Program-made: the position numbers and the translations under genes
Part shown: one piece after another, positions 11,466 through 21,148 of the stretch
Position numbering within the stretch: position 1 is the first letter of the stretch
Layout of the letters: every line of letters starts with the position of its first letter
Source: Pseudonocardia sp. CNS-139
GTDB taxonomy: Bacteria; Actinomycetota; Actinomycetes; Mycobacteriales; Pseudonocardiaceae
Assembly: GCA_001942415.1 (NCBI GenBank)
Contig: MKJX01000088.1
Location: forward strand, 1 to 64,000
Length of the DNA: 64,000 nt
Reading direction: 5' to 3'
Notes under the pieces: generated by a model
Databases searched by the model: none
Seen by the model: the letters and a program-made list of their open reading frames with translations, nothing else
Told to the model about the DNA's origin: nothing

Positions 11466-12187
11466 CTAGACGGTGACCGGCTTCGGCGGCGTGCCGATCC
11501 GCAGCCGGATGCCGATGCGGGCCAGCGACCGGCGGAACCACCAGAGCGACGCCGCGATGCCCAGCGCCACCACCGTGTAGGACCCGGCGGTGGACACGAG
11601 CAGGAAGTTGTTGACGGTCTGGGTGGCCAGCACGGCGAGCGTGGTGGCCCCGTTCACGGCGAACACCAGCGCCCACAGCAGCGACACCCGGCGGAAGAAG
11701 CGCTGTACGCCGGGGTGCCCGGTGACCGTGTCGGGGAACGGGCAGAAGTCGTCCGCGAGCTTGGCGAGCAGCGGCCGCTTGAGCCCGAGCGTGATCACCA
11801 GCAGCAGCGCGAACACGAAGTTCTGCACGGTGGGCTGCAGGAAGTAGAGGAACGCGTGCCCGTGAGCAGCCCGACGACCGTGCGCGCGGTGAGCAGCACC
11901 GCGCTCAGCACGAGGACGGCGGGCACCGGCTGGCGCCGCACCACGCGGCTGAGCAGTGCGGCGATGGACCACGCCAGCGCGGCGTACAGCCCCGCGTCGA
12001 ACCCGGCCTGGGTGAACAGGACCCAGAAGAGCGCGAGCGGGACGAACGTCGACTCGCACAGCGGCCGCCAGGCGTGCCGCAACAGCGACCCGATCGAGGG
12101 GAGGTGGATCGTGGTCCGGTGCTGCATAGAGGCGTCCTGCTCCTCCGGCTCGGGGCGGCGTGGGGGCAGTGTACTGACGCCGGTCAC
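11466..12187 (-). CDS. VC0807-family-like integral membrane protein (one frame break)
   Basis: About 240 residues with several hydrophobic helices, including ESTFVPLALFWVLFTQAGF, FVFALLLVITLGLKRPLL and YTVVALGIAASLWWFRRSLA. The pattern of an N-terminal PLALFW helix, an RTVVGLLTG turn and a ...RVSLLWALVFAVNGATTL helix resembles the VC0807 family of unknown function. One base is missing near 11862 (GGC-CACGCG). ATG at 12187 is used; ATG at 12127, nearer the conserved part, is equally possible. It lies 87 bp after hpnH on the same strand and may be the last gene of the hopanoid operon. Function unknown. Confidence 0.65.
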
Positions 12188-12274
12188 GGAGAGATGACGG
12201 CCTCACTGTCCGGTTCCCACGTCCGGTTCATCCTCCATTCTCCGGGGTGACACCACTCCTTCCGGTTGGTCCGG

Positions 12275-13277
12275 TCAGCCGCCGGTCGCCGCCCGGATGG
12301 ACTCACGCAGCGACCCGACGGTGGCGAACACGGCAGAGGGCTCGTATCCGCAGTGGGCCATGCAGTTCGCGCAGCGTTCGTCCTTGCCGCGGCCGAAGGC
12401 GGACCAGTCGGTCTCCTCGACGAGCTCCTTGTAGGTCTGCACGTACCCGTCGTCGAGCAGGTAACACGGCCGCTGCCAGCCCAGCAGGGAGTACGAGGGG
12501 ATGGCCCACGCGGTGCAGTCCAGGTCGACCCGGCCCTCCAGGAAGTCCAGGAAGAGCGGGGAGTGGTTGAGCCGCCACTTGCGCCGCCGCCCGCCCCCGA
12601 ACGCCTTCCTGAACAGCTCGCGGGTCTGCTCGACACCGAGCCAGTGCTCCTGGTCGGGCGCCTTCTCGTAGGCGTAGCGGGGGAGATCTGCATGTTGTCG
12701 ACGCCGAGCTCGTCGTTGAGGAAGTCGAGCACGTCGATGACGTCCTGCGGGGTGTCGGTGTCGAAGAACGTCGTGTTGGTGTTGACCCGGAAGCCCTTCT
12801 GCTTCGCGAGCTGGATGGCGGCGACGGCCTGGTCGAACACGCCGTCCTTGTTCACCGACTCGTCGTGGCGCGCGCGCAGCCCGTCGATGTGCACCATCCA
12901 CGCGAAGTTGCGGTGCGGGGTGAAGCGGTGCAGGTGCTTGGGCAGCAGCACGGCGTTCGTGCAGAGGAAGACGATCTTGCCGCGGTCCAGCAGCTGCTGC
13001 ACGATCTCGTCGATCTGCGGGTGCATCAGCGGCTCGCCGCCGGCGATCGACACCATCGGCGCGCCGCTCTCCATGATGGCGCCGACGGCCTGCTCGACGG
13101 GCATGCGCTGCTTCAGGAGCGAGGCGGGCTGGGCGATCTTCCCGCAGCCGCGCACTTGAGGTTGCAGGCGAAGAGCGGTTCGAGCTCCACGAGCAGCGGG
13201 AACTTCTCGACGCCCTTGATCTTCTGCTTGGCCAGGTACCCGGCGAGCCGGATGGACTGACGCAGTGGCATCGCCAC
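12275..13277 (-). CDS. hpnH: HpnH, adenosyl-hopene transferase (radical SAM; two frame breaks)
   Basis: HpnH attaches a 5'-deoxyadenosyl group to the hopene side chain, the first step to extended C35 bacteriohopanepolyols. Of about 334 residues, the N-terminus PLRQSIRLAGYLAKQKIKG, the CNLKCxGCGK iron-sulphur motif, AGGEPLMHP and the HIDGLRARHDESVNKDG segment are all diagnostic. The C-terminal DUF3463 part carries RCANCMAHCGYEP. A one-base loss falls inside the radical-SAM cysteine motif (near 13153) and another in a C run near 12684, which argues for sequencing error. Start is GTG at 13277 (the next Met is residue 3), 3 bp after the ispH stop. Confidence 0.93.
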
Positions 13278-13280
13278 GAC

Positions 13281-14773
13281 TCAGCTCACTTCCTTCGGGA
13301 GGGTGAAACGGATGTCCTCGGTGCCGGTCGTCGTGATGGTGACGGTGGCCGGGCCGAGCGCGGACAGGCAGGCGACCAACTCGTCGACGAGGTGGTCGGG
13401 CGCGGACGCGCCGGCGGTCACGCCGACCCGGCGGGCCCCGGCGAGCCAGCCCAGTTCGAGCTCGCTCACGTCGTCGAGCAGGTGGGCGGCGGCGCCTCGC
13501 GGGCGGCCACCTCGGCCAGCCGCTTCGAGTTCGACGAGTTCTGCGACCCGATGACCAGCACCAGATCGGCGTCGGCGGCGACGGCGCGCACGGCGCGCTG
13601 CCGGTTGGTGGTGGCGTAGCAGATGTCGTCGCGGCGCGGCGGCGTCAGCGTCGGGAACCGGCCGCGCAGCACCGCGGCGATCTCCTCGGCCTCGTCCACG
13701 GCGAGCGTGGTCTGCATGGCGTAGGCGACGCGTTCCGGGTCGCGGGCCTCGACGATCGCGGCGTCCTCCACGTCCTCGACCACCACGACGTCGCCGGGGG
13801 CCTCGCCGACGGTGCCCTCGACCTCCTCGTGGTCGGCGTGCCCGATGAGGAACACGGTGTCGCCGCGGCCCGCGTAGCGGCGCACCTCGGCGTGCACCTT
13901 CGTGACGAGCGGGCAGGTCGCGTCGACGACGGCGAGGTCGCGGGCGGCCGCCTGCTCCCGCACGGCCGGCGCCACCCCGTGCGCGGCGAGCACCACGCGG
14001 GCGCCGCGCGGCACCTCCTCGACCTCCTGGACGAACACCGCCCCGCGGTCCTGCAGCCGCCGCACGACGTGCGCGTTGTGCACGATCTGGCGCCGGACGT
14101 AGACGGGGGCGCCGAAGCGGTCGAGCGCCCGGTCGACGACGTCGATCGCCCGCTCCACACCGGCGCAGAACGAGCGCGGCTCGGCCAGCAGGACCGTGCG
14201 TTCGCCGGTGGCGGCCAGCCAGTCCCGCAGCGCGGGCGCGGCCCGGCGCAGGTTGCGCAGCGCGAGCGCCCCGCGCAGCGGGGTGCCGGGGCGGGCGAGC
14301 GGGTGCTCCGGGGAGTCGACGATCGCCCGGACCACCGCGAACGGCCCGCCGGCCGCAGCCCCGGCGAGCCACGCGGACTCCATGTCCACGGCGATCGCTC
14401 CGGTGCCGGCGGCGCGGGCGTACGCCGCGCCCGTGACGACCTCGGGGGCCGAGAGCACCGGCCCGACGTGCACGGTCAGCCCGAGCCGGCGCAGCGCCGC
14501 GGCCAGCGGCACGGCCGTGGGCACCGGGACCGTGCCGTCGGGGCCGCGGACCTCGTCCGCGACGACCAGGTCGCCCGCGCGCAGCCCCGGCGCGAGCGCG
14601 CCCGCCACCCCCGCGACCAGCACCGGACGGCTCCCGCCCGCGCCGAGGTGGGCCGCGGCGGCCGTCGAGCGCTCGGGGCCCATGCCCGTGGGCACCACCG
14701 GGAACGGCCCGACCCGGCCGCGGAGCGCGAACCCCTCGACGGCCAGCGGCGCGCAGACGACGGCCCGGTTCAC
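13281..14773 (-). CDS. ispH: Fused hopanoid-associated phosphorylase (HpnG) and IspH (one frame break)
   Basis: Residues ~1-185 resemble the HpnG/MTA-SAH nucleosidase fold (VAGVAGALAPGLRAGDLVVA, AIAVDMESAWLAGAA). HpnG releases adenine from adenosylhopane to leave a ribosyl hopane. Residues ~190-497 are 4-hydroxy-3-methylbut-2-enyl diphosphate reductase of the MEP pathway: EPRSFCAGVERAI and VDATCPLVTKVH for two cluster cysteines, LAAHGVAP and IGHADHEEVEGT for the diphosphate-binding histidines, DICYATTNRQ for the third cysteine, and GSQNSSNSKRL. The two run in one frame without a stop or start between them (joint at ...DWLAATGERTVLLAEP). One base is lost near 13500. Start GTG at 14773 overlaps the shc stop by 4 bp. 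Confidence 0.85.
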
Positions 14774-16668
14774 CCGTGCTCCTCGTTCATGCCCACATAA
14801 CGACCGAGTGCGGAGATCGGGAAGACCATCCGGTAGAGGTGGTAGTTGATGTAGAACGCGCCGGGGAAGCCGGTGCCGGTGTAGAGCGGCTCGTCCCACG
14901 AGCCGTCCGGGAGCTGGGTGCGGCCCAGGTACGCCACGCCGCGCTCCACGGCGTCCGACCGCTCGCCCGCCGCGAGCAGCGCCATCAGCGCCCACGCGGT
15001 CTGCGACGCGGTCGACCCGCCCCGCCCGACCCAGTCGGGGTCGTGTAGGAGCGCAGGTCCTCGCCCCAGCCGCCGTCCGGGTTCTGGTGCTGCTCCAGCC
15101 AGCGCACGGCCCGCCGGATCACGGGCGACTGCGGCTCGGTGCCGGCCGCGACCAGCGCCGGGACCACCCCGCCCGTGCCGTACACGTGGTTGGCGCCCCA
15201 CCGGCCGAACCAGGACCCGTCCGGCTCCTGGGCGGCCAGCAGCCACGCGACGCCCCGGCGGCACTCCTCCGTGCCCGCCTTGCCCTCGGCCGCGAGCATC
15301 TCCACGACGTGCGCGGTGACGTCGGCCGACGGCGGGTCGATCACCGCCCCGAAGTCGCAGAACGGCAGCTTGGTGATGAGCACCTGGGTGTTGTCCGCGT
15401 CGAACGCGGCCCACCCGCCGTCCTTCGACTGCATCCCGACCGTCCAGGCGACGCCGCGCTCGACCGCCGCGCGCAGGCGGTTCCGGTCGGGGTGCGCCAC
15501 CCGGCGCAGCGCGAGCACCACCTCGGCGGTGTCGTCGGTGTCCGGATAGCCGTCGTTGTCGAACTCGAACGCCCAGCCGCCCGGCGCGAGGTCCGGCGCC
15601 GCACCGCCCAGTCGCCGGTGACCGTGATCTCCTCGTCGAGCATCCAGCCGGCCGCCCGCACGAGCGCGGGGTCGTCCGCGGCGACGCCCGCGTCCAGCAG
15701 CGCGGTGACCGCGAGGCAGGTGTCCCAGACGGGGGACTGGCAGGCCTCGAGCCGCCGCACCACGCCGTCCGGGGTCTCCTCGCGCACGAGGAACCGCTCC
15801 AGCCCGTCGAGCCCGGCCTTCACGGCGGGGTGGTCGAGCGGGTAGCCGAGCAGGTGCAGCGCGAGCAGCGAGTACACCCACGGCGGCTGGATCCCGCCCC
15901 ACGACCCGTCCGCCTCCTGGCGGGCCAGCACCCACTCCGCGGCCCGGCGCATCGCGAGCCGGCGCAGCGGCCGCACCGGGTGCTTCGCGTAGCGGTGCAG
16001 CACGGCGTCGAGACGCTCGAACGCGCCGGCCCACGAGCGCAGCGGCGCGGTCGGCGGCGCCGGAGCGCCGGAGCGCAGCTCGTCCAGCCCGAACGGCAGC
16101 GGCCGGACCGGGCGCAGCGTCGCGACGACGGTGAGCGGCACCACGGTCTGGCGCGCCCAGCACGCCCAGTCGTAGACGTTGAGCGGGCACCACCGCGGCA
16201 GGAACACCAGCTCGGGAGGCATGTTCGGCAGGTCGTCCCAGGACCAGAGGCCGAACAGCGCCAGCCAGATCCGGGTGAAGACCCGCGAGCGCTCGACCCC
16301 GCCCCAGGCCAGCACGAACCGGCGGGCCCGGCGCATGTGCGCGGCGTCGGGGTCGTCCCCGGCCAGCCGCAGCGCGACGTACGCCTCGATCGTCGTGGAC
16401 AGGTCGCCGGGCCCGCCGTGGAACGTCGCCCACGTGCCGTCGGCGCGCTGCTGGGACCGGATCCAGCGGGCCGCCTCGGCCGTCTCCTGCCCGGTGCGGA
16501 TGCCGAGGAACTCCCGCAGCAGGAGGTCCTCGGCGTCCATGGTCACGTTCGTCTCCAGCTCGCCCTTCCACCAGCCTGCGCGTCCTGCAGCGAACGCAGG
16601 TGGGCGACGGCGGCGTCGAGCGTCGCCTGCGGGGTGCGGGCGGTGACGTCTGGTGCGGTCAGCGTCAT
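14770..16668 (-). CDS. shc: Squalene-hopene cyclase (three frame breaks)
   Basis: Cyclises squalene to hopene/hopanol at the cytoplasmic membrane. About 633 residues, the usual family length. QW repeats are visible (QQRADGTWATFHGG; RQEADGSWGGIQPPW; QSKDGGWAAFDADNT; QNPDGGWGED; QLPDGSWDEPLYTGTGFP), as is the catalytic acid motif DTDDTA (DxDD). PRWCPLNVYDWACWARQTV is also typical. One-base losses occur near 15050, 15600 and 16575. Start is ATG at 16668, 30 bp after the polyprenyl synthase stop. It sits in the middle of the hopanoid operon and is coupled to hpnG-ispH. Confidence 0.95.
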
Positions 16669-16698
16669 CCAGTAGCTCCCTCAGCTTCTCCGTACTGC

Positions 16699-17748
16699 TC
16701 AGAACTCGCGGTCGGTCAGGTACCGGCCGAGCCCGACCAGCTCGGCCAGCGGCCCGGCGGGCAGCTCCGCCCCGGCGAGCGCCTTCTCGGCCAGCGCCAT
16801 CCGGCGGCGGGCCTCGGCCGCCGCCCAGTCCCGGCCGCCGCCCGCCGCCACCAGCGCGGCGGCCCGGTGCAGCTCGGGCTCGGACGGCTCGCCGGTGCCC
16901 GCGAGCCACGCGGCCAGCTCGCGCCCGTCGGCGCCGCCGTGGTGCACGGCGTAGGTGACGGGCAGCGACTTCTTGCGCGAGCGCAGGTCCGACAGCACCG
17001 GCTTGCCGGTGACCGACGGGTCGCCCCAGATCCCCAGCAGGTCGTCGACCAGCTGGAACGCCGCCCCGACCTCGGCCCCGAACGTGTGCAGGGCGGTGGT
17101 CACCGGGCCCGGCGCGCCGGCCAGCACGGCCCCGATCGACGCACTCGTCGCGAGCAGCGAGCCGGTCTTGCCGGCGGCCATCGCGAGGCACTCCTCGACG
17201 CCGACGTCCGTGCGCCGCTCGAACGCGACGTCCTCGACCTGGCCGCGGACCAGCTCCCGTACGGTGGCGGCGAGCTGCCGGGCGGCCTCCGGCCCGTGCG
17301 GCGACGGCGCCTCGACCAGCACCTCCAGCGCGAGCGCGAGCAGCGCGTCGCCGGAGAGGATCGCCGCCGCCGGCCCCCACTGGGCCCACACGGTCGGGCG
17401 GTGGCGCCGCTCGGTGTCGCGGTCGATGAGGTCGTCGTGCAGCAGGGAGAAGTTGTGCACCAGCTCCACGGCGACCGCGCCGGGGAGCCCCGTCGCGGCG
17501 TCCGCGCCGGCCGCCTCGGCGGACAGCACGGCCAGCGCCGGGCGCACGGCCTTGCCGCCGCCGCTGCCCGCCGAGCCGTCCAGCTCGGTCCAGCCCAGGT
17601 GGTAGGCGGTCTGCTCGCGGCTGGCCGGGTCGAGCCGGGACACCGCTGCGGCGAGGGCCGGGGTGACGGCCTGCTTGCAGCGGCGCAGCACCTCCGCGGC
17701 GTCGACCCCCGCGGTACGGGGCCCGCGGCCAGGCATGGTGGCCGTCAT
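16699..17748 (-). CDS. Polyprenyl (farnesyl-type) diphosphate synthase
   Basis: An intact 349-residue trans-prenyltransferase that condenses IPP with allylic diphosphates. The first aspartate-rich motif is LLHDDLIDRDTERR, with RHRPTVW after it; the second is FQLVDDLLGIWGDPSVTGKP. The KxxR-type IPP site is degenerate (GGGKAVRPAL). Within a hopanoid operon it presumably makes the farnesyl diphosphate used by HpnC/HpnD. Start ATG at 17748 overlaps the hpnE stop (ATGA). The product chain length is inferred from context only. Confidence 0.92.
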   Translation of the reverse strand: MTATMPGRGPRTAGVDAAEVLRRCKQAVTPALAAAVSRLDPASREQTAYHLGWTELDGSAGSGGGKAVRPALAVLSAEAAGADAATGLPGAVAVELVHNFSLLHDDLIDRDTERRHRPTVWAQWGPAAAILSGDALLALALEVLVEAPSPHGPEAARQLAATVRELVRGQVEDVAFERRTDVGVEECLAMAAGKTGSLLATSASIGAVLAGAPGPVTTALHTFGAEVGAAFQLVDDLLGIWGDPSVTGKPVLSDLRSRKKSLPVTYAVHHGGADGRELAAWLAGTGEPSEPELHRAAALVAAGGGRDWAAAEARRRMALAEKALAGAELPAGPLAELVGLGRYLTDREF

Positions 17749-19192
17749 GCAGCCACCCCCGCCGGTGCGCCCGCCGCGGCGAGCAGCGCGGCGGCCGCGG
17801 CGCGGCCCGCCTGCGCACCGCGCCCTCCATGGTGCACCGCGCCCTCCATGGTCGCGGGCCACCCGGTGGCCGTCCACGCGCCGGCGAGGAACAGCCCCGG
17901 CAGCTCCGTCGCAGGTCCGGGGCGCAGCGCCGCGGTACCGGGGGCGGCCCGGAACGTCGCGTGCGGCTCGCGGGTGACGAAGAAGTCGAGCACCCGGGCG
18001 TTGCGCGCGGCCGGCAGCAGCGCGGCCAGCGCGGGCAGCATCCGCTCGCGCAGGACGGCCACCGGGAGCGTCGCGAGCCCGACGGCGGGGTCGTCGGCCG
18101 CCGAGAGCGACACGGCGACGTACTGCGCGCCCGGCGGGAACACCCGGTGCAGCCCCGACTGCGCCGTGCGGTCGAACACCCACTGGAGCGGCGAGCCCAC
18201 CGCGGCGGCGAACGGCGTGTCGAGCACCTGCCGGTCGTAGACCACGTGCACGTTGACGATCGGCGTGCTGCCCAGCCCGGCGGCCCAGCCGGGCGCGCCG
18301 GCCGTCCCCGGCGGCAGCAGCCGTTCGGCGGCCGTCGGCGGCACCGCGCTGACGATCCGGTCGACCATGAGCGTGTCCTCCTCTCCGTCGTGACCCGCGT
18401 GATCCGTTTCCCGGTACCGGGCGGTGCGAACCCGCCAGCCTCGGGCGTGGGCTGCAGCTCCCCGACCTTCGTCGAGGTCCGGACGTCGACGCCGGCCGCG
18501 TGCAGCGCCGTCGCGGCGGCGTCCCCGTGCAGCCGGCCGAGGGGGACGGTGGCCCAGCCGATGTCGCCGGCGCCGGTGTCGGTGAGCAGCCCGACCTGGA
18601 AGACGGTCGCGGCCAGCGCGAGCGACGCGCGGCCGGCGCGCGCGTTGAGCGTGGCGATGCCGACCAGGTCCCACAGCCGGTCCACCGCGGCGGGCGACTG
18701 GCCGTGCGCGGCGAGCCAGTCGCCGAAGCTGCGGGCATCGGTCGCGGCGGCGTCCCGGTCGACGCCGCGCAGCGCGAGCGCCGCGGGCACCAGCCGCAGC
18801 CGGTCGGCCAGCGGCAGGTGCGCGTACCGCAGCAGCGCGCCGCCCAGGTGCAGGGGCGCGGGCAGCCCGGTGCGGCGCAGGTGGACGGGCTCCCGGCCGG
18901 GCGCCCGGACCGGGATGTCCAGCCGGTCCTGCAGCGTCACGTCGCCCGCGACGCCGAGCCTGCGCAGCAGCGCCCGGTAGGAGGTGCAGCAGCGCAGGAA
19001 CACGTGCTGGCCGTTGTCGACGTCCAGCTCGCCGCCGTCGTACGCGCGCGGGAACGAGGTGGCCAGCCCGCCCAGGCGCGGCCGCGCCTCCAGCAGCACG
19101 ACGTCGAGCCCGGCGTCCGCGCAGCGCAGGGCCGCGGCGATGCCCGCGAGCCCGCCGCCGACGACCCCGACCCGCAGCGGCCCGCCCGTCAA
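17745..19192 (-). CDS. hpnE: HpnE, hydroxysqualene dehydroxylase (FAD-dependent; one frame break)
   Basis: Reduces hydroxysqualene to squalene, the last step of the HpnCDE route. About 482 residues. The FAD-binding GGGLAGIAAALRCADAGLDV is at residue ~10, followed by LLEARPRLGGLATSF and DNGQHVFLRCCTSYRALLRR, all typical of HpnE/squalene-associated desaturases. The C-terminal LFLAGAWTATGWPATMEGAV is the flavin-family closing motif. A one-base loss lies near 18380. TTG at 19192 is the start because it overlaps the hpnD stop by 4 bp (TTGA), matching the coupling seen across this operon. A 19-bp tandem duplication alters its last ~30 codons. Confidence 0.92.
17815..17852. repeat. 19-bp perfect tandem duplication inside the 3' end of hpnE
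   Basis: Positions 17815-17833 and 17834-17852 are identical (unit begins GCACCGCGCC). In the protein, ATMEGAV is followed by HHGGRGAQAG, where relatives normally continue with one short linker. Nineteen is not a multiple of three, so the duplication shifts the frame; it reads on open because of a compensating offset just after. Confidence 0.8.
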
Positions 19193-20079
19193 CGCGGCCC
19201 TCGCCCGGCGAGCGCCATCACGGCGACGCCGGCCTTCTGCCAGCCCGAGAGCGACCGGCGCTGGTGGTAGACCGACGGCGGGTCGGCCGCGATCTCGTCG
19301 AGCAGCCGCCGGTAGATGCCGGCCATCGCGATCGTGCACGCGGCGCTGCGCCGGTCCAGCAGCGGCACCAGCCGCAGCCCGTCGGCGTACCAGCCCCGCG
19401 CCCGGTCGGCGGCGAACCGGACCAGCTCGGCCAGCCCGCCGTTCTTGTCGACGAGCACGCCGTGCTCGTCGAGCACGAGCTCGGCGCCGAACCGCTCCAG
19501 GTCCTCCCGCGGCAGGTAGACCCGCCCGTTCTGCAGGTCCTCGCGGATGTCGCGCAGGATGTTGGTCTGCTGCAGGGCGATGCCGAGCGCGTCGGCGTAG
19601 CGGCTCGCCTCCGGGTGCGGCGCCGAGCCGAAGATGCCCAGGCAGAGCCGCCCGACCGACCCCGCGACGGCCCGGCAGTAGCCCACCATCTCGTCGAACG
19701 ACCCGTAGAAACCCGAGGCCACGTCGGGGTCGTTGTCCATGCGGACGTCGGCCGCGACCCCGTCCACCAGCTCCTCGAACGCGCCCATCGGGATCGGGTA
19801 GCGCCGCGCGGCGTCCGCCACGGCGACCATCACCGGGTCGGCCGGGTCGGGGTCCGTGCGCAGCCCGGCGCGCACGGCCTCCAGCGCCGCCGTCTTCCCC
19901 GCGTACGGGCCGTCCTCGTCGCCGATGTCGTCGATGCGCCTGGCCAGCGCGTACACCGCGGACAGCGCCGACCGCTTGGGCGGTGGCAGCAGCCGGATCC
20001 CGTAGTGGAAGTTCCGGGCCTCGCGACGGGTGATCGCCTCGCACTCGGCGTAGGCGTCCTCCAGCGAGGGTGCGGTCAT
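19189..20079 (-). CDS. hpnD: HpnD, presqualene diphosphate synthase
   Basis: Condenses two farnesyl diphosphates to presqualene diphosphate. An intact 296-residue trans-isoprenyl head-to-head synthase. Characteristic segments are ARNFHYGIRLLPPPKRSAL, the first acidic motif RRIDDIGDE, and the second NILRDIREDLQNGRVYLP. The C-terminus has YADGLRLVPLLDRRSA and MAGIYRRLLDEI. ATG at 20079 is the conventional start. It is adjacent to hpnC, with which it may be fused or coupled (see hpnC), and overlaps hpnE by 4 bp. No frame break. Confidence 0.95.
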   Translation of the reverse strand: MTAPSLEDAYAECEAITRREARNFHYGIRLLPPPKRSALSAVYALARRIDDIGDEDGPYAGKTAALEAVRAGLRTDPDPADPVMVAVADAARRYPIPMGAFEELVDGVAADVRMDNDPDVASGFYGSFDEMVGYCRAVAGSVGRLCLGIFGSAPHPEASRYADALGIALQQTNILRDIREDLQNGRVYLPREDLERFGAELVLDEHGVLVDKNGGLAELVRFAADRARGWYADGLRLVPLLDRRSAACTIAMAGIYRRLLDEIAADPPSVYHQRRSLSGWQKAGVAVMALAGRGPR

Positions 20080-21023
20080 GAGGCGCTCCGGCTCGGGGTC
20101 GTGGGGGCTCGGGACGGGGAGCGAGGGCACCGGTCGAGCCCGGTGGCGAGACCGAGGCGAGATGCCGGGCGCCTCGGCGCGCCGGGCGCCTGGGCTTCCG
20201 GCCAGTACCTCGTAGCCGGCGCGGCGCAGGCCGTCGGCGGCGGCGCGCCCGCCCGCGACGTACCCCGCGACGGCCAGCCGCGCCCACCCGCGCAGCCGGC
20301 CGACGAGGTGGGAGCCGCGGTCGAGCAGGGCGACGGCGCGCGCGGTCTCGTGGGACATCAGCCGGCGCAGCGCGGGGGAGGAGACGGGGGCGTCGAGGTC
20401 GGTGTCCGCCACCCGGTACGCGGCCAGGTCGGTGGCGGGCACGTACGTGCGGCCGCGGGCGCGGTCCTCGCCGACGTCCTGCCAGTGCTCGATCAGCTGG
20501 AGCGCGGTGCACACGCGTCCGACTCGCGCTCGACCGCCGACCCGGGCGCGGCCGGCACCCCGAAGACGGCCAGCACGAGCCGCCCGATCGGCACGGCCGA
20601 GAGCGCGCAGTAGCCCAGCAGCTCGTCCCACGTCTTGTACGCGGACACCCGCTGGTCCTGCAGGTTCGCGGCGACGAGCCGGTCGAACGGGTCCGGGCCG
20701 ATCCCGCACGCGCGCACGGTCGGGACGAGCCGGCGCAGCACCGGCGAGCGCGGGGCACCGCCGGTCCACACGGTGCTCAGGTCGGCGGCGAACTCCTCCA
20801 GCCGCGCGGTGCGCTCGTCCGGCGCGCCCTCGTCGCCGAGGTCGTCGATGACCCGCACCACGTCGTAGACGGCCACCAGGTGCGCGCGGTACCGAGCGGG
20901 GAGCACGCGGAGCGCGACGGGAAAGTTCTCGGCGCGCTCGGCCTGCCGCAACCGGTCCTCGCCGCCGGGCCCCGAACCCGGCGGCCCGGCCGACGTGTCA
21001 CCCGTCGGCTGCGAGGCCTCCAT
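20076..21023 (-). CDS. hpnC: HpnC, squalene synthase-like enzyme (at least one frame break; 3' end uncertain)
   Basis: Converts presqualene diphosphate to hydroxysqualene. About 316 residues. The motifs RAENFPVALRVLPARYR, VRVIDDLGDEG, LVAANLQDQRVSAYKTWDEL and LQLIEHWQDVGEDRARGRTY are typical of HpnC. One base is lost near 20515. After GYEVLAGSPG the frame stays open through a basic, proline-rich linker straight into the hpnD ATG. Either HpnC and HpnD are fused, or one more lost base hides a TGA overlapping the hpnD ATG at 20076-20078, as assumed here. Start is ATG at 21023. It is the first gene of the hopanoid operon and divergent from a PucR-type regulator. Confidence 0.88.
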
Positions 21024-21090
21024 GCGCGGCCATGTTTCCCGGATGCCCTGTGGATCTCTGCACTCGACCGGTTAATTCTGGGACGCATAG

Positions 21091-21107
21091 TTGTCACTTG
21101 AGGACAA
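21091..21107. promoter_or_regulatory. Inverted repeat in the hpnC / PucR divergent region
   Basis: TTGTC and GACAA are perfect inverted arms separated by 7 bases, centred in the 125-bp gap between hpnC (starts 21023) and the PucR-type regulator (starts 21149). The A+T-rich surroundings suit divergent promoters. On the minus strand GTGACA and TAACCG, 17 bases apart, could be a promoter for hpnC. Binding is inferred from position. Confidence 0.45.
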
Positions 21108-21148
21108 ATGAGGTTGGGCACGGGCCGCGGGAGGCGTAGGAAGTCCAC

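Noticed and set aside
15341-20758. Very long open frame (1805 codons) on the minus strand across the hopanoid genes
   Set aside because: It strings together shc and pieces of hpnE, but elsewhere is arginine/proline-rich shadow text in the wrong frame. High G+C makes long false frames common.
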